Source: Eustoma russellianum (Eukaryota; Streptophyta; Magnoliopsida; Gentianales; Gentianaceae). From it: a stretch of 64,000 bases of DNA. Shown here piece after piece: positions 33,258 to 43,920 of this stretch. The position numbers were made by a program, and so were the translations under genes. A model generated the notes under the pieces. It saw only the letters and a list, made by a program, of their open reading frames with translations. It did no database searches and was not told where the DNA came from. The first letter of the stretch is position 1. Each line of letters begins with the position of its first letter. The DNA lies in the NCBI GenBank assembly GCA_036186865.1, contig AP025047.1, positions 29,504,822 through 29,568,821 of the forward strand, read 5' to 3'.

Positions 33258-35560
33258 CACCTTCATTGGTCCAGTGTCTAGATGTTGACAACTTGATTAA
33301 GGTATTTATAGCTGTGTCGCTAGAGAGGAGGATTTTAGTTAGATCAAACAAGTTCAAGCCTTTTGTGGATGACTTGCGAACATATATACATCTTTTTTTT
33401 TTAATTTTTTATTCCATGACATCTTGCTTAACATATGATTGTTACAATGTTGATAGAGGTATTCCACAGTTACTCTTGTTTTAGAGGCCATATGTCATTT
33501 GATTTACCCGTTGCGCTGGCAGATACTTCATCTCATCGTCTTATTATTTAAGGTGCAGCAAAAGGGCTTTTTTTTTTTTTTTTTTCAAATAGCTAACTCT
33601 GTTCCTCAAATTTATTGGGTTATTCTGATACTTCTAAATTTTCTTTTGGTGCTCCTACCTCATAGATGATGGGTCTTCCTTCAGGAGTTGACACTTCTGG
33701 GCTATGACTATTGGTGAAAATAAACAGGCAAAAGGTCTCATGTGGATGTAATCTTAATGTTTGATACTTGTTGTTGCATGTTATTGTTGGGCAGCTGCTA
33801 GGTATTGTGTGATTTGATTTCGTGTAGTCCTTTATTGCAGTACTTATTTGTTCTGACGCAATTTTTGGTTGAGCCAGAGAATTTGTGTCAGTGCAAAAAA
33901 ATTAGTGCTTCAGATGTGGATAAGTTGGGTTGGCGAATTTTAGTTTCCTTTCCTTTACATTTGTTCTTTATAATTAGTTCACACACTCCCATAAATTTTT
34001 AACTGTGTTTTTTCTCTCTATACTCTTAACCTTATGGGAAGAATAGTTTTAGAATAAAATAGTGATACTCCTTGTAAAAATAGATTAACTTGTATTAAAG
34101 GTGCCATTGAAATGAATAAAACGAGTGCCGTATTGAATATTTTATACTATTTGTAGTGATATTTTAATGTATCAACTTTATTGAATCACAGATTTTAACA
34201 AAAATGGATGAAACCAAAATTATAATAAAAGTCAGAAATCACAATTATAACATGGTCCCAACTTGTAGGCTCTGAACTTGAACTGGATATATATCTGCAA
34301 TGCTAAAAGTGAACTACATTTAGGATGTTAATGTGGTTCTGAGATATTTCATATTCAAGCCTGATATATGAGATTTGAGGAATAGCAGAATGCAGCTAGT
34401 CCATGTTTTACGTACTATATCATTTGTTTGTTTTTGTCTTTTTTTTTTTGTTTGGTTTGCTTCTTTACTTAAATGGGCTATTGCGTCCGGATAATTATCG
34501 GTATGGAAAGTCATATGCTGTGTGGGGTAAGAGTGAGTGTTTTAAGTTGACTGGCAATACAGAGTGCATACTTGATCTCAGTGTTTTTGAGTAATTTTTT
34601 TCCTTTACTCTGATTTTATGCCTTAAGGAAATGGTGCTTAGTTTTCTTGATATGGTCTTCTGTTTATGTATCGCATCCACTTTAGAAACTTTAATTGAAC
34701 ATCTAGGAACCAAGGCATGCTCTTGAACTCTTTCCTCGGTAAGCAATCTTATCCACAAGTTGTTTGCGTTGCCTGGATATAGTGGAACTAAAGATTCTTT
34801 AAAACTAGAAGAACAAAATAAAGATAAGAGTAGAAGAAAATTAACGAGGATAGAAGTCTGCCAATAAACATGTACGGGGAAAACATTGGTAGCGCTTAAG
34901 TTTTATCAAAACAGAGAGCTTTACAAGCGATTCCGCAAACTGCCGACGACTGCTTTGAAGCACTGCTACATCTGCAACATCAGACCTGGGGAAATGATGG
35001 GGAAAACTATGAGAGAGCATCAGACCTGGTTTTTCCTTCAACTTTCTGGGAGATAGGTAGTTCTTTTCTACTTCTTTAGGTTGAGAAATATCTTGCGTCT
35101 AGTGCATATGGAGTTATAGTCTTTCAAGTGGATGCACAAGACATCTGTAAAAGCTACTCAGCAAGTAGTACAATTGAGGACAAGTTTAATATTTTTCCTG
35201 TACTCGAGTTGGTCTTTTCTGGGGCATACCTACTTGTCCAGTATCCTGCTACTTGAGCCGTAACCTTACTGAGAAATGTACATGTTTTCCTCAGTTACTT
35301 CAAGTATATGACTGTAGACAAATTTTTATTATATTCTTCTTCTTTATTGTAGCGTAGACCTTGAACATAATTGCATTTCTACATCAGAGGTTGTCCCTCC
35401 TATACCAGAGCCTGAGTATAGTGCTTTGAGGGACGAGATATTGAAGTTGATGTACCCTAATGTTGTTGGAATTGATATGATGAAGACCACCCTTGGAGAT
35501 TTCTCTGAGGAACTCCCTAGACGGTTTCAGGGCATGGGGAGATGGTCATGACTTTCAATT
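33258..35560 (+). pseudogene. SCD1: SCD1-like DENN-domain gene, block B (central DENN exons), inverted
   Basis: Four exon remnants lie in gene order on the plus strand, opposite to blocks A and C. About 33258-33351: SLVQCLDVDNLIKVF, ERRILVRSNK. About 33486-33545: ICHLIYPLRWQ. About 33640-33712: APTS, a TAG in place of Tyr, then MMGLPSGVDTSGL. 35353 to about 35560: VDLEHNC, VVPPIPEPEYSALRDEILKL, MYPNVVGID, SEELPRRF, then a frameshift to WGDGHDFQ. These are the cDENN/dDENN part of SCD1, which fits exactly between blocks A and C in the protein. Introns are 0.1-1.6 kb. Stops and shifts rule out function. The next exon expected after this block begins block C (14428). Confidence 0.87.
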
Positions 35561-35815
35561 TTGGTGATTCTTGGAGGTCAAGTCCAACTAGTAAAAAGTG
35601 TCATTGATTTCATGGGGCTGATGGTTTTAGTTGATTTCTCAGCCTCAATAGTTGAGTCGTTTGTTTTTCTTGCTCCTTTTTCTTCTTGAAATGCTTATAA
35701 TGATATTAGCTGTGCTGCTATGTTATAAACCTTCCCTTAACTTTACTCTCCTGTGCAGGGTTTGGCTCTTATCTTATAAATGATATGATTATAACTTAAG
35801 TTGGTTTATTGCACA
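35561..35815. other. SCD1 block B, downstream intron remnant
   Basis: No further exon is seen between the frameshifted end of the last block B exon and the LTR remnant. The final 12 bases, 35809-35820, are the reverse complement of CTACGTGTGCAA seen at 14766-14777. Confidence 0.5.
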
Positions 35816-35820
35816 CGTAG
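35816..35820. repeat. target site duplication (CGTAG = CTACG inverted)
   Basis: It directly abuts the inverted LTR end at 35821 and pairs with 14811-14815. Confidence 0.75.
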
Positions 35821-35919
35821 TGTTCAGTAGCACATAGAGGAATGAAATTGATTTTCATTGCTTTGATTTACAATACAACGTACTATTTATCTTTTACAAT
35901 TACTATCTAAATATGGAAT
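35821..35919 (-). repeat. inverted 3' end of copia-3 family A LTR (99 bp)
   Basis: TGTTCAGTAGCACATAGAGG is the reverse complement of the LTR end at 15011-15030, and the match continues for about 99 bp with roughly two differences. The rest of the LTR is absent; LINE-1 3' sequence follows at 35920. Confidence 0.9.
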
Positions 35920-36266
35920 CACAGCCAAAAGAACAAGCAGTAGCAGCGATGATAGAAAAAAAAGGTGATAGCACGTACCCATGTCACCTTGATTCAAAAA
36001 GAACCAAGGCGACATCCAAGCAAACAGCCGTCTCCATTTCTGATGACCATGCTTCAAATGAGGGAACTCCAGCCGAGATGCAGCACTATGATAACAGCGT
36101 GCATGCCACATAAATATCAGGTACCATGTAAAAAGATATAAACAAAATTGTAAGAGATGCATAAATAAGCAGCACATATGACACCAGTGTGGAAAATAAA
36201 CACGCACCCATGTTGCCTGTGTCTCAACGCAAGGAGTCGATTGCCAACACCATGTGAGACTGTATA
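35920..36266 (-). other. LINE-1 3' untranslated region
   Basis: This is non-coding sequence after the ORF2 stop on the minus strand. No clear poly-A tail (poly-T on this strand) is present at the low-coordinate end, so the true 3' end may have been cut off. Confidence 0.5.
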
Positions 36267-38619
36267 TTAATGACGAATGTTAGGTACTTGAATATCCACA
36301 AGAATTGCTCCAACCTCATTAGGCAGCTTATTAAGCGTAGCGTAAAGACGGACACCAACAAAGCTATACCCGTGACGAGCTAAGGTGTGAGCCGCTGCAT
36401 TGGACCCCCTCGGACAATATTGCAAAGTTGCGTGATTAAGCGACAGAAAGAGGGTTGCCCGAGCTACCTCCGCTGCTAATATACCCATAGACCGTTGGGA
36501 TTGGAACAACAATGAGATAATTTATAAACAGTCCGTTTCAATAATAAGATTTTCATACTGCTGCATATAATGAATCAGCACGAAGGTCATAGTCATCAAC
36601 TCTGCGGGCAATGGGCTAAGTAAGGGCAATGCAAAGCAGATGTCCGAAACGAATTGTCCCTGATGATTACGCAAAACTGCACCACCTGCTGCACCATATC
36701 TTCCCATGGAGGCATCAACATTTAGCTTCATTTTGCCTGTAGGAGGCAGATCCCATTTGACAAACCTCCACCGCTTTGCTTTTAAAACAGGAGAAAATGC
36801 CAGAGTCACCAAATGAGGCATTGTCGAGGCAAACTTCTTTCCATTTGTTACAGAGCACCACGAATATATAGAAGTACGTATTTTGTCAAATAATCGTCTG
36901 TCATCAAAATCTCGGCATACTCCTTCCAGGTTTCCCATGTGACAATAGAGGGGACAACCACTTTTAACTGACCTACCATAGCAGCCGATGTTGAGCCTTT
37001 CCACCAACCTCTAAGATATCCCTGTATTGAGTCTGCGTGTGGTAATGGTCCTGAAAAGATGCATGATATCTCGGTCCATATGGAACGTATCCTTGAGCAC
37101 GCCATAAAGATATGATCTTGAGTATCAGAACATTGCCGGCAGAAAGCACATTATGAAGGAAACACTGTTTGCCATGTCCTCATATTGTCCACTACCGGTA
37201 ACGAATGAGTCCAGAGCCGCCATAGAAAAGCCCGCATATGTGGGTGAGAGTTAGGCCACCATACATAATGACCTTCAAGAAAACGCACCTCTGCCACATT
37301 ATGAGATTGCATGCGGATTTTATGGAAAACTGCCCGTTCGAATCTGTTGTCCAATGAATGATCTCCTGCATTCGGACGATATTCAATTCCATGAAGGCAT
37401 TTATACTGCACAACCTTTTCCACACAGGCGAATCATATATATGTGAGTACATATAATGGCGTCGTCCATACTTTGCCCTATTGTATTCAGCCCAAAGCGT
37501 TTGAGAACGATAATATTTCCACCATAATTGACAATCATAAGACTGCTGTACCACTTGTAAACTCCGCATGCCCAATCCCCCTGCTTCTGCGGAAGTACAT
37601 ATAGATTGCCAAGAACGCCAATGATGTCTATCTTTCCAAAAGAAATTAGACATTTTTCGATTCAGAATATTAATAACAGATGTCGGTAATCGGGAACTGG
37701 CCATAATATGGATAGGCATAGAGTTGAGAACATGCTTGATAAGAACCACACGCCCCGCCATCGAAAGTAACTTCGAGAACCATGATGTTAATTTAGCATC
37801 AAAGTGATTAATCAATGAAACACAATACCTTGAACAGTTAATGCCTTTATAGAGGAAAGAACCCAAATATTTGATTGGCAATGATGCCAACCGCATACCT
37901 AGAGTGTGTGATGCCACCGTCATTGAGACAACCCCTCCGACCACGACTTGGCTTTTATGATAGTTAACCAACTGTCCAGATGCATTTTGATAAGATGTCA
38001 AAAAAAAAACCGAAACTTCTCTAGATTCCTCCGAGAGCCGTTTGAAAAGATTAATAGATCATCCGCATATCCTAGGTGGGAAACCCTTGGAACTCGGCCT
38101 GCATTAAAACCCTTTAACGTGCCGCCGGCCATCAAGGCATTCAAGCCTCGTGAAAAACCTTCCGATGCGATAATAAACAAGAGGGGAGACAGTGGGTCCC
38201 CTTGCTTGACACCACGGGCCACCGAAAAGAAGCCCACCTGTTTACCATTTATAAGAATGGAACACCGAGTGGCAGCTAGATTGTTTAATAAGATTCGAAT
38301 CGTGCGAGGACAAAAACCGAGCTTCTGCAGTAGATGATAAGATATTCCCAACTGATGCGGTCAAACGCTTTTGCCATGTCCAACTTAACCATCACATGCC
38401 CACCTCTAGATCGAAGATTAAGCACGTGCACCATTTCCCATGCCAATAGAACTTGCTCCGTTATCCCCCTACCTTTCATGAATCTTACTTGCTCCGAAGA
38501 AATAATCTTGGGTAATAAACCCACAAGTCTAGGAGATATCAATCGCGTGACCACCTTAGAGAGAAAGTTTGTCAAACATATAGGCCGGACATCTACAAAA
38601 GTCTGGGGATTCTGTATCT
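36267..38619 (-). pseudogene. LINE-1 ORF2, C-terminal part: RT, zf-RVT, RNase H
   Basis: L1-type ORF2 nicks target DNA and reverse-transcribes the element there. On the minus strand the frames give CLTNFLSKVVTRLISPRL, EQVRFMKGRGITEQVLLAWE, KLDMAKAFDRISWEYL, ARGVKQGDPLSPLLFI and the catalytic YADD at 38058-38069. The thumb (LPIKYLGSFLYKG), the zinc-binding zf-RVT region (SPVWKRLCSI, then WPNSHPHMRAFLW) and an RNase H domain (KLNVDASMGRYGAAGGAVLR, IIETDCL) follow. It is broken into at least five frames. RNase H at the end of ORF2 is a feature of some plant L1 clades. The N-terminal half is at 55723-57201. Confidence 0.92.
38615..38619. repeat. target site duplication TATCT, left copy
   Basis: TATCT before the Sirevirus 5' LTR pairs with CATCT at 55723-55727, with one transition between them. 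Confidence 0.8.
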
Positions 38620-39242
38620 TGTAGAGAAAAAGGGGTTTGAGTGATTACAAAATGCATGATTAAAAGAAATGCATGACACATTTTATGGCTTGACATGTTT
38701 TTGTATGAAACCTGCCTTATATAGTTCATATATAATGTTGCCGTACTAACGAGTCATGAAGCTTTAAAGCTTACATCAAATAGCGAACATTTGTTGTGTC
38801 TGAACTATTTTCAGGTGCCACCATTAATGAACTAAACTAGTTCACTAAGTAAAGTACTTAGTTAAATGAACTAAGTAGTTCATTAAATGGTCGTGGTCAT
38901 GGACGTTATATGCAATGTCAGGTCTAGTGCAAAACAATCAAGGGAGCTCGGTAAGCAACTTATCCTATCACTTGTTTATGGTGGTTTTGATGTAAATTTA
39001 TGATTTAGAAGAAAATAGCATACATGATAAGCATGACACACTGAAAATGCATGATTCTTTGCATTTCTACTAGTTTTTTGATGTGATGTACAAAATAAAG
39101 GGGGAGAGAAAAGCACGATTTAAGTGGGGAGAGATATAAAATTAAAGGAGAGCACGATATAAAATTCAAATCTTGAATTTAAAAATTTTCCGCACCCACT
39201 ATTCAGCCCTCCCCCTTCTAGTAGTGCCTTGCAGGTCCTACA
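38620..39242 (+). repeat. Sirevirus 5' LTR, hybrid and shortened (623 bp)
   Basis: Only the first 270 bp or so (38620 to about 38888) and the last 65 bp (about 39175-39242) match the 2.8-3.0-kb LTRs. The middle resembles the polypurine-rich region that precedes the 3' LTR (GGGGGAGAGAA, GATTTAAGTGGGGAGAGA; compare 52755-52860). Confidence 0.85.
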
Positions 39243-39244
39243 AG

Positions 39245-39256
39245 TGGTATCAGAGC
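39245..39256 (+). promoter_or_regulatory. primer binding site of the Sirevirus
   Basis: TGGTATCAGAGC is a full 12-base match to the complement of plant initiator tRNA-Met, two bases after the LTR. Confidence 0.95.
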
Positions 39257-39298
39257 GCAGGAACACTCACAACAAAAAGATCCAACGATCTAAGTGAG

Positions 39299-41412
39299 AT
39301 GGTAACCACAAACTTTAAAACCGAGCAAGAATGTATGTCTAGTCAAAGGCCTCCTCTTTTTGACGGTGAGTATTTTATTCAATGGAAGTTAAGAATGAAA
39401 CTTTTCCTTATGGCTATTGATATTGATCTATGGTCCATTATAGAAGATGGTCCATTTGTTCCGTCAAAATTATCCATTTTAGATGGAGTCACACTAGAGG
39501 TTGTTAAGCCTAAACAAGAGTATACTAATGATGATAAAAAGAGACTGAGCATGAACGCTAGATCCATGCAATTACTTCTAAATAGGCTAGGTAAAGGTGA
39601 ATCTAGCTATGTGTCTAATAGCTCCAGTGCTCAAGAAATGTGGAGAATTCTTGAGATGAAACACGAAGGGACTAGTCAAGTAAAAGAGTCCAAAATTAAC
39701 ATACTTATGTCCACACTTGAGTCATTTAAATTATTGCCAAATGAGTCTATCGTTGATATGGATCTACGCTTGACTAACATTTACAATTCTCTTGAGTCTC
39801 TTGGCAAAGCCTTATCTATGTCGGAAAAGGTCCAAAAGGTATTACGAAGCCTTCCATCCGAATGGGACCCTAAAGTGACGGCTATAGGGGATAACAAAGA
39901 AACCAAATCAATTAAAATAGAGGAACTAATTGGATCACTTAAGTTATATGAAAACAAACCCACTATAAGGAAATCGGAATCATCATCAAAACAAGGTAAG
40001 ACTATTGCTTTTTAATCAAATGAATACGTCTCTACTACTTCCGATCACGTAGATGATAGTGATTCTGAATCAGACAACGCTGACTTAATTTTATTGGCTA
40101 AAGGCTTGAGAAAATTCATGAGAAAGTCATTTAAACACAAACTTAAGGTTACTTCCACTAAAAAAACAAGAATAAAAAAAATGACAAGGATGTTAAATGC
40201 TACGAATGCGGTAAACTTGGACATCTATCATATGACTGCCCTAACAAGGATAAGCAAACAAACAAACACCTTGACAAAGATCGGACCAAAAATAGACTCG
40301 TCTCATAACCTAAGCAAAGGAGAAGAGCTCTCAAGGCCTCCACCTGGAGTGACACATCTGATTCTGAGACTGATACAGAAGAGGAGACTGCACAAGTATG
40401 CTTTGTATCTTAAGCATCAAACCAGGTATCTTCTGACTCTGATTCTGACTCTGAGCCTTCATATGATGATCTTTTCAGTTAGTATTTAGAATTGCATAAA
40501 TTTACTAAGACTCTCGCAAAAGAAAAGAAGCGATTAATTGAAGACAAGAAGTTGTTAGAATCTTCTAACACATATCTTGTTGCTCAATTAACGATTAAAA
40601 AGAAGAGTCATCATGCATCATAAATACATTAAAATCAGAGATTGCATCATTGACAACTCACAACAACGAAATAAAATCTGAGATTTCAAAATTTAAATCA
40701 AGGAATACAGATTTAGAGAAAATGATGAAATAATTTGATACAGGATCTAACATGCTAGATCGCATTATTTTATCACAAAAACATGATAATGATAAAACTG
40801 GATTAGGATACATTGAGACAAACGAAGCATCAACCAAATTTGTTCTGTCTAAGAAAGTAGACACATCAAAGGCATACATAGCGCCTAAAGTAATGCAAAG
40901 ACCCCCTCTCCCCTCATCTCGTCACATCTCTTCTTCACATCATACGAAATATAACTATGTGCCATATAAATATGAGAAGAAACAAGTGATGCATACACGA
41001 CATTCATTTCATCCATCTAGATCACGCATTATGCACACCAACACGAGAACATATCAAAAACGCACACCATATGATGCGCATAAAGGGATACTCGGCCAAA
41101 TGCCTAAAGTCTACTCACCACATGTCTACGACATTGCTCTTTCATCTATATTCTTACCATTTGTTAGATCGAGAAGGATCACCCAAGTATGGGTACCGAA
41201 AGATACTTTTACTAAGAGGTGAATAACTGACTCGTAAGGACCCAAAATTAAAAGGGTACCTAAATCATTGTTGTACATTGCAGGAAACCCACACATCAAA
41301 AGACACATCTATCAAATGGTTCCTTGACAGTGGTTGCTCGAGGAACATGACGGGTGACCCTAGCTTGTTCACAAAATTGAAGAAGGTCACAAAAGGTGGA
41401 TCCGTGACCTTT
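39299..41412 (+). pseudogene. Sirevirus gag with first protease copy (broken)
   Basis: ATG 39299 opens the gag. RPPLFDGEYFIQWKLRMKLF, MAIDIDLWSIIEDGP, EMWRILEMKHEGTSQVKESK and LPSEWDPKVTAI mark the capsid domain, very close to the antisense copy at 47765-48973. A TAA at 40013 replaces a Lys codon; frames then shift repeatedly. The zinc knuckle is hidden in shifted frames near 40195-40245. A basic, His/Tyr-rich tail (RPPLPSSRHISSSHHTKY) follows and ends QVWVPKDTF. Protease text FLDSGCSRNMTGDPS with intact D-S-G (41326-41334) then breaks off at about 41412, where a duplicated gag segment begins. Confidence 0.88.
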
Positions 41413-41772
41413 GAAGAAATCTGAGATTTCAAAATTTAAATCAAGGAATACAGATTTAGAGAAAATGATGAAACAGTTTGATACAGGATCTAACATGCTA
41501 GATCGCATTATTTTATCACAAAAACATGATAATGATAAAACTGGATTAGGATACATTGAGACAAACGAAGCATCAATCAAATTTGTTCTGTCTAAGAAAG
41601 TAGACACATCAAAGGTACCTAAATCATTGTTGTACATTGCAGGGAACCCACACATCAAAAGACACATCTATCAAATGGTTTCTTGACAGGGGTTGCTTGA
41701 GGCACATGACGGGTGACCCGAGCTTGTTCACAAAATTGAAGAAGGTCACAAAAGGTGGATCCGTGACCTTTG
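40674..41772 (+). repeat. rearranged direct duplication in gag/protease
   Basis: Two blocks recur. X is 40674-40872 and again about 41417-41614 (AAATCTGAGATTTCAAAATT...AGACACATCAAAGG). Z is about 41256-41412 and again 41613-41772 (TACCTAAATCATTGTTGTAC...GTGACCTTTG). The order is X-Y-Z-X-Z: the second pass lacks the middle part Y (40873-41255). Confidence 0.9.
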
Positions 41773-43904
41773 GAGACAACAATGAAGGCAAAATCATTGG
41801 AAAAGGTACGATCGGAAGTCCAAGTACCCTTCAAATCTCCAACATCTTCCTGGTAAGTAATCTATCCTATAATCTTCTTAGCATATCACAATTTATTGAC
41901 AACGGCTTTGATGTATGCTTTACTCATCCATATTGTAATATAATAAATAAAAATGGAGAAACGGTTTTAAAAGGAAAAAGGGAAAGAAATATTTTCACAC
42001 TTTCCATGGATGATATATTAGACGCTAATATTAAGTGTTTTATATCAATTGAACCTAATGTAAATTTGTGGCATAGACGTTTAGGACACATCGGCATTTC
42101 TACACTTGAAAAACTCCAACGAAAGAACCTAATACGAGGATTGCCTAAACTTGATTTAGACAACTTTCAGTTGCGTAAATCTTGCATTAAAGGCAAACAA
42201 ACACGCGAGTCACTTAAACATTAAAATGAAATAAGCACGACTAAAGTTTTAGAATTATTACACATGGATTTGTTTGGTCTTAGTCGCACTACGAGTCTCG
42301 GTGGACGTCATTATGCATGTGTTATTGTTGATGATTTTTCTCGTTATACTTGGACTTTATTTCTTGCACATAAAGATGATAGTGCCATTGAGATTGAAAA
42401 CTAATAAAACAACTTGAAAATCAATATGGTTTGAATGTGAAAAAGATTAGAAGTGATAGAGGCGGTGAATTTAAAAACAAGGACATGATTGCATTTTGCA
42501 ATGAAAAAGGAATCAAACACGAGTTTTCACCACCTAGAACTCCACAACTAAATGGATTAGTAGAAAGAAAGAATAGGTTACTACAAGAAATCGCTAGAAC
42601 CATGTTGTGTGAAAATAAATTGCCTAGATTTTCGTGGGCGGAAGCCGTAAATTGTGCATGCTATATAGTTAACTGTTTGTCTATTAGAAAGAAAATAAAT
42701 AAAACGCCTTATGAGATATTAAATGATCGCATGCCTAAAATTGATTACTTTCGCGTGTTTGGTTGCAAATGCTTTGTTTTAAATACGAAAGATAATTTAG
42801 ATAAATTTGAATCTAAATCAATTGAATGTATTTTTGTTGGATATTCTGTGAATTCAAAAGCATATAGATGTTATGATCCCATAACTAGACAAATTTTAGA
42901 ATACCATTAATGTGAAGTTTAATGAATTTGGTGAAATTGATAAAGATAAAATATATGACGATGATTTTGAATTAAAACCCGTGTTGGATAATGATGATGG
43001 CACGTATGATGACACACTAGAAATGCATGATCACCTAGAAATGCATGAGAACGTAGAAAATAATCAACCAAGATGGCATAGAGATCATCCACACGATCTC
43101 ATTATAGGCGATATCACTAATGGTGTGCGACCACGTAGAAGAATAAATCCGGATGAAATAAATCAATTTCATGCCATGATATCCAAAATTGAACCTAAAA
43201 ATGTGTTTGATGCTTTGAGTGATTCTTCTTGGATTGATGCTATGCATGATAAACTTAATCAATTCGTAAGAAATGATGTATGAGATTTAGTGTCACGACC
43301 ACAAGATAAGACTATAATAGGCACAAAGTGGGTGTTTAGAAATAAAATGAATGAAGAAGGAAAAGTTGTTAGAAACAAGGCTAGACTTGTAGCTCAAGGA
43401 TATAATCAAGAAGAAGGAATAGATTATGACGAAACATTTGCACCCGTAGCACGTTTAGAAGCCATACGAATTTTACTTGCTATTGCTTGGATGAAAGGTT
43501 TTAAAATTTATCAAATGGACGTGAAAGGTGCATTTTTAAATGGATTTATACAAGAAGAAGTATATGTGAAACAACCAACCGGTTTTGAAGATTTGAAACA
43601 CCCCGATCACGTGTACAAACTAAAGAAGACACTATATGGTTTAAAACAAGCACCTACGACAAGGTATGATCGTTTTGCTACTTTTCTTTTAGAAAATGGT
43701 TTTAAAAGAGGCACTATAGATAGCACTCTATTTTTGAAACACGATAAATCGGATTTACTAATCATTCAAATTTATGTTGATGACATCATTTTCGTCTCTA
43801 CCTCTCATAAACTTGTTGAAGATTTCGAAACTTGCATGAAATCCGAATTTGAAATGTCTATGGTTGGTGAATTGAATTACTTTCTTGGCTTGCAGATTAA
43901 GTAA
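41613..43904 (+). pseudogene. Sirevirus pol 5' part: protease copy 2, integrase, RT
   Basis: The second protease copy reads FLDRGCLRHMTGD; Arg replaces the catalytic Ser (41685-41693). GAG-pre-integrase LWHRRLGHIG precedes integrase: HMDLFG, IVDDFSRYTW, SDRGGEF and PQLNGLVERKN give the D, D, E positions, but stops occur at about 42222 and 42402. RT runs openly from about 43290 (GTKWVFRNKM, RLVAQGYNQEEGIDYDETFAP, YQMDVKGAFLNGF, LYGLKQAP, catalytic YVDD 43773-43784) to a TAA at 43902 in place of Gln. The rest of RT and RNase H is at 51899-52707, across the nested element. Confidence 0.93.
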
Positions 43905-43915
43905 ACGAGTAAAGG

Positions 43916-43920
43916 TGTAC
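43916..43920. repeat. target site duplication TGTAC, left copy
   Basis: It pairs with TATAC at 51899-51903 (one transition). The Sirevirus RT frame continues across the two. Confidence 0.75.

Noticed and set aside
34403..34594. Possible exon within SCD1 block B
   Set aside because: The frame lacks any DENN-family text and begins in a poly-T tract; it is more likely intron.
34841..35041. Possible host exon (frames in both strands)
   Set aside because: One frame looks mildly protein-like but matches nothing I recognise and has no splice sites consistent with SCD1.
35913..36207. ORFs on both strands in the LINE-1 3' region
   Set aside because: They overlap each other in the 3' untranslated region and show no family signature.
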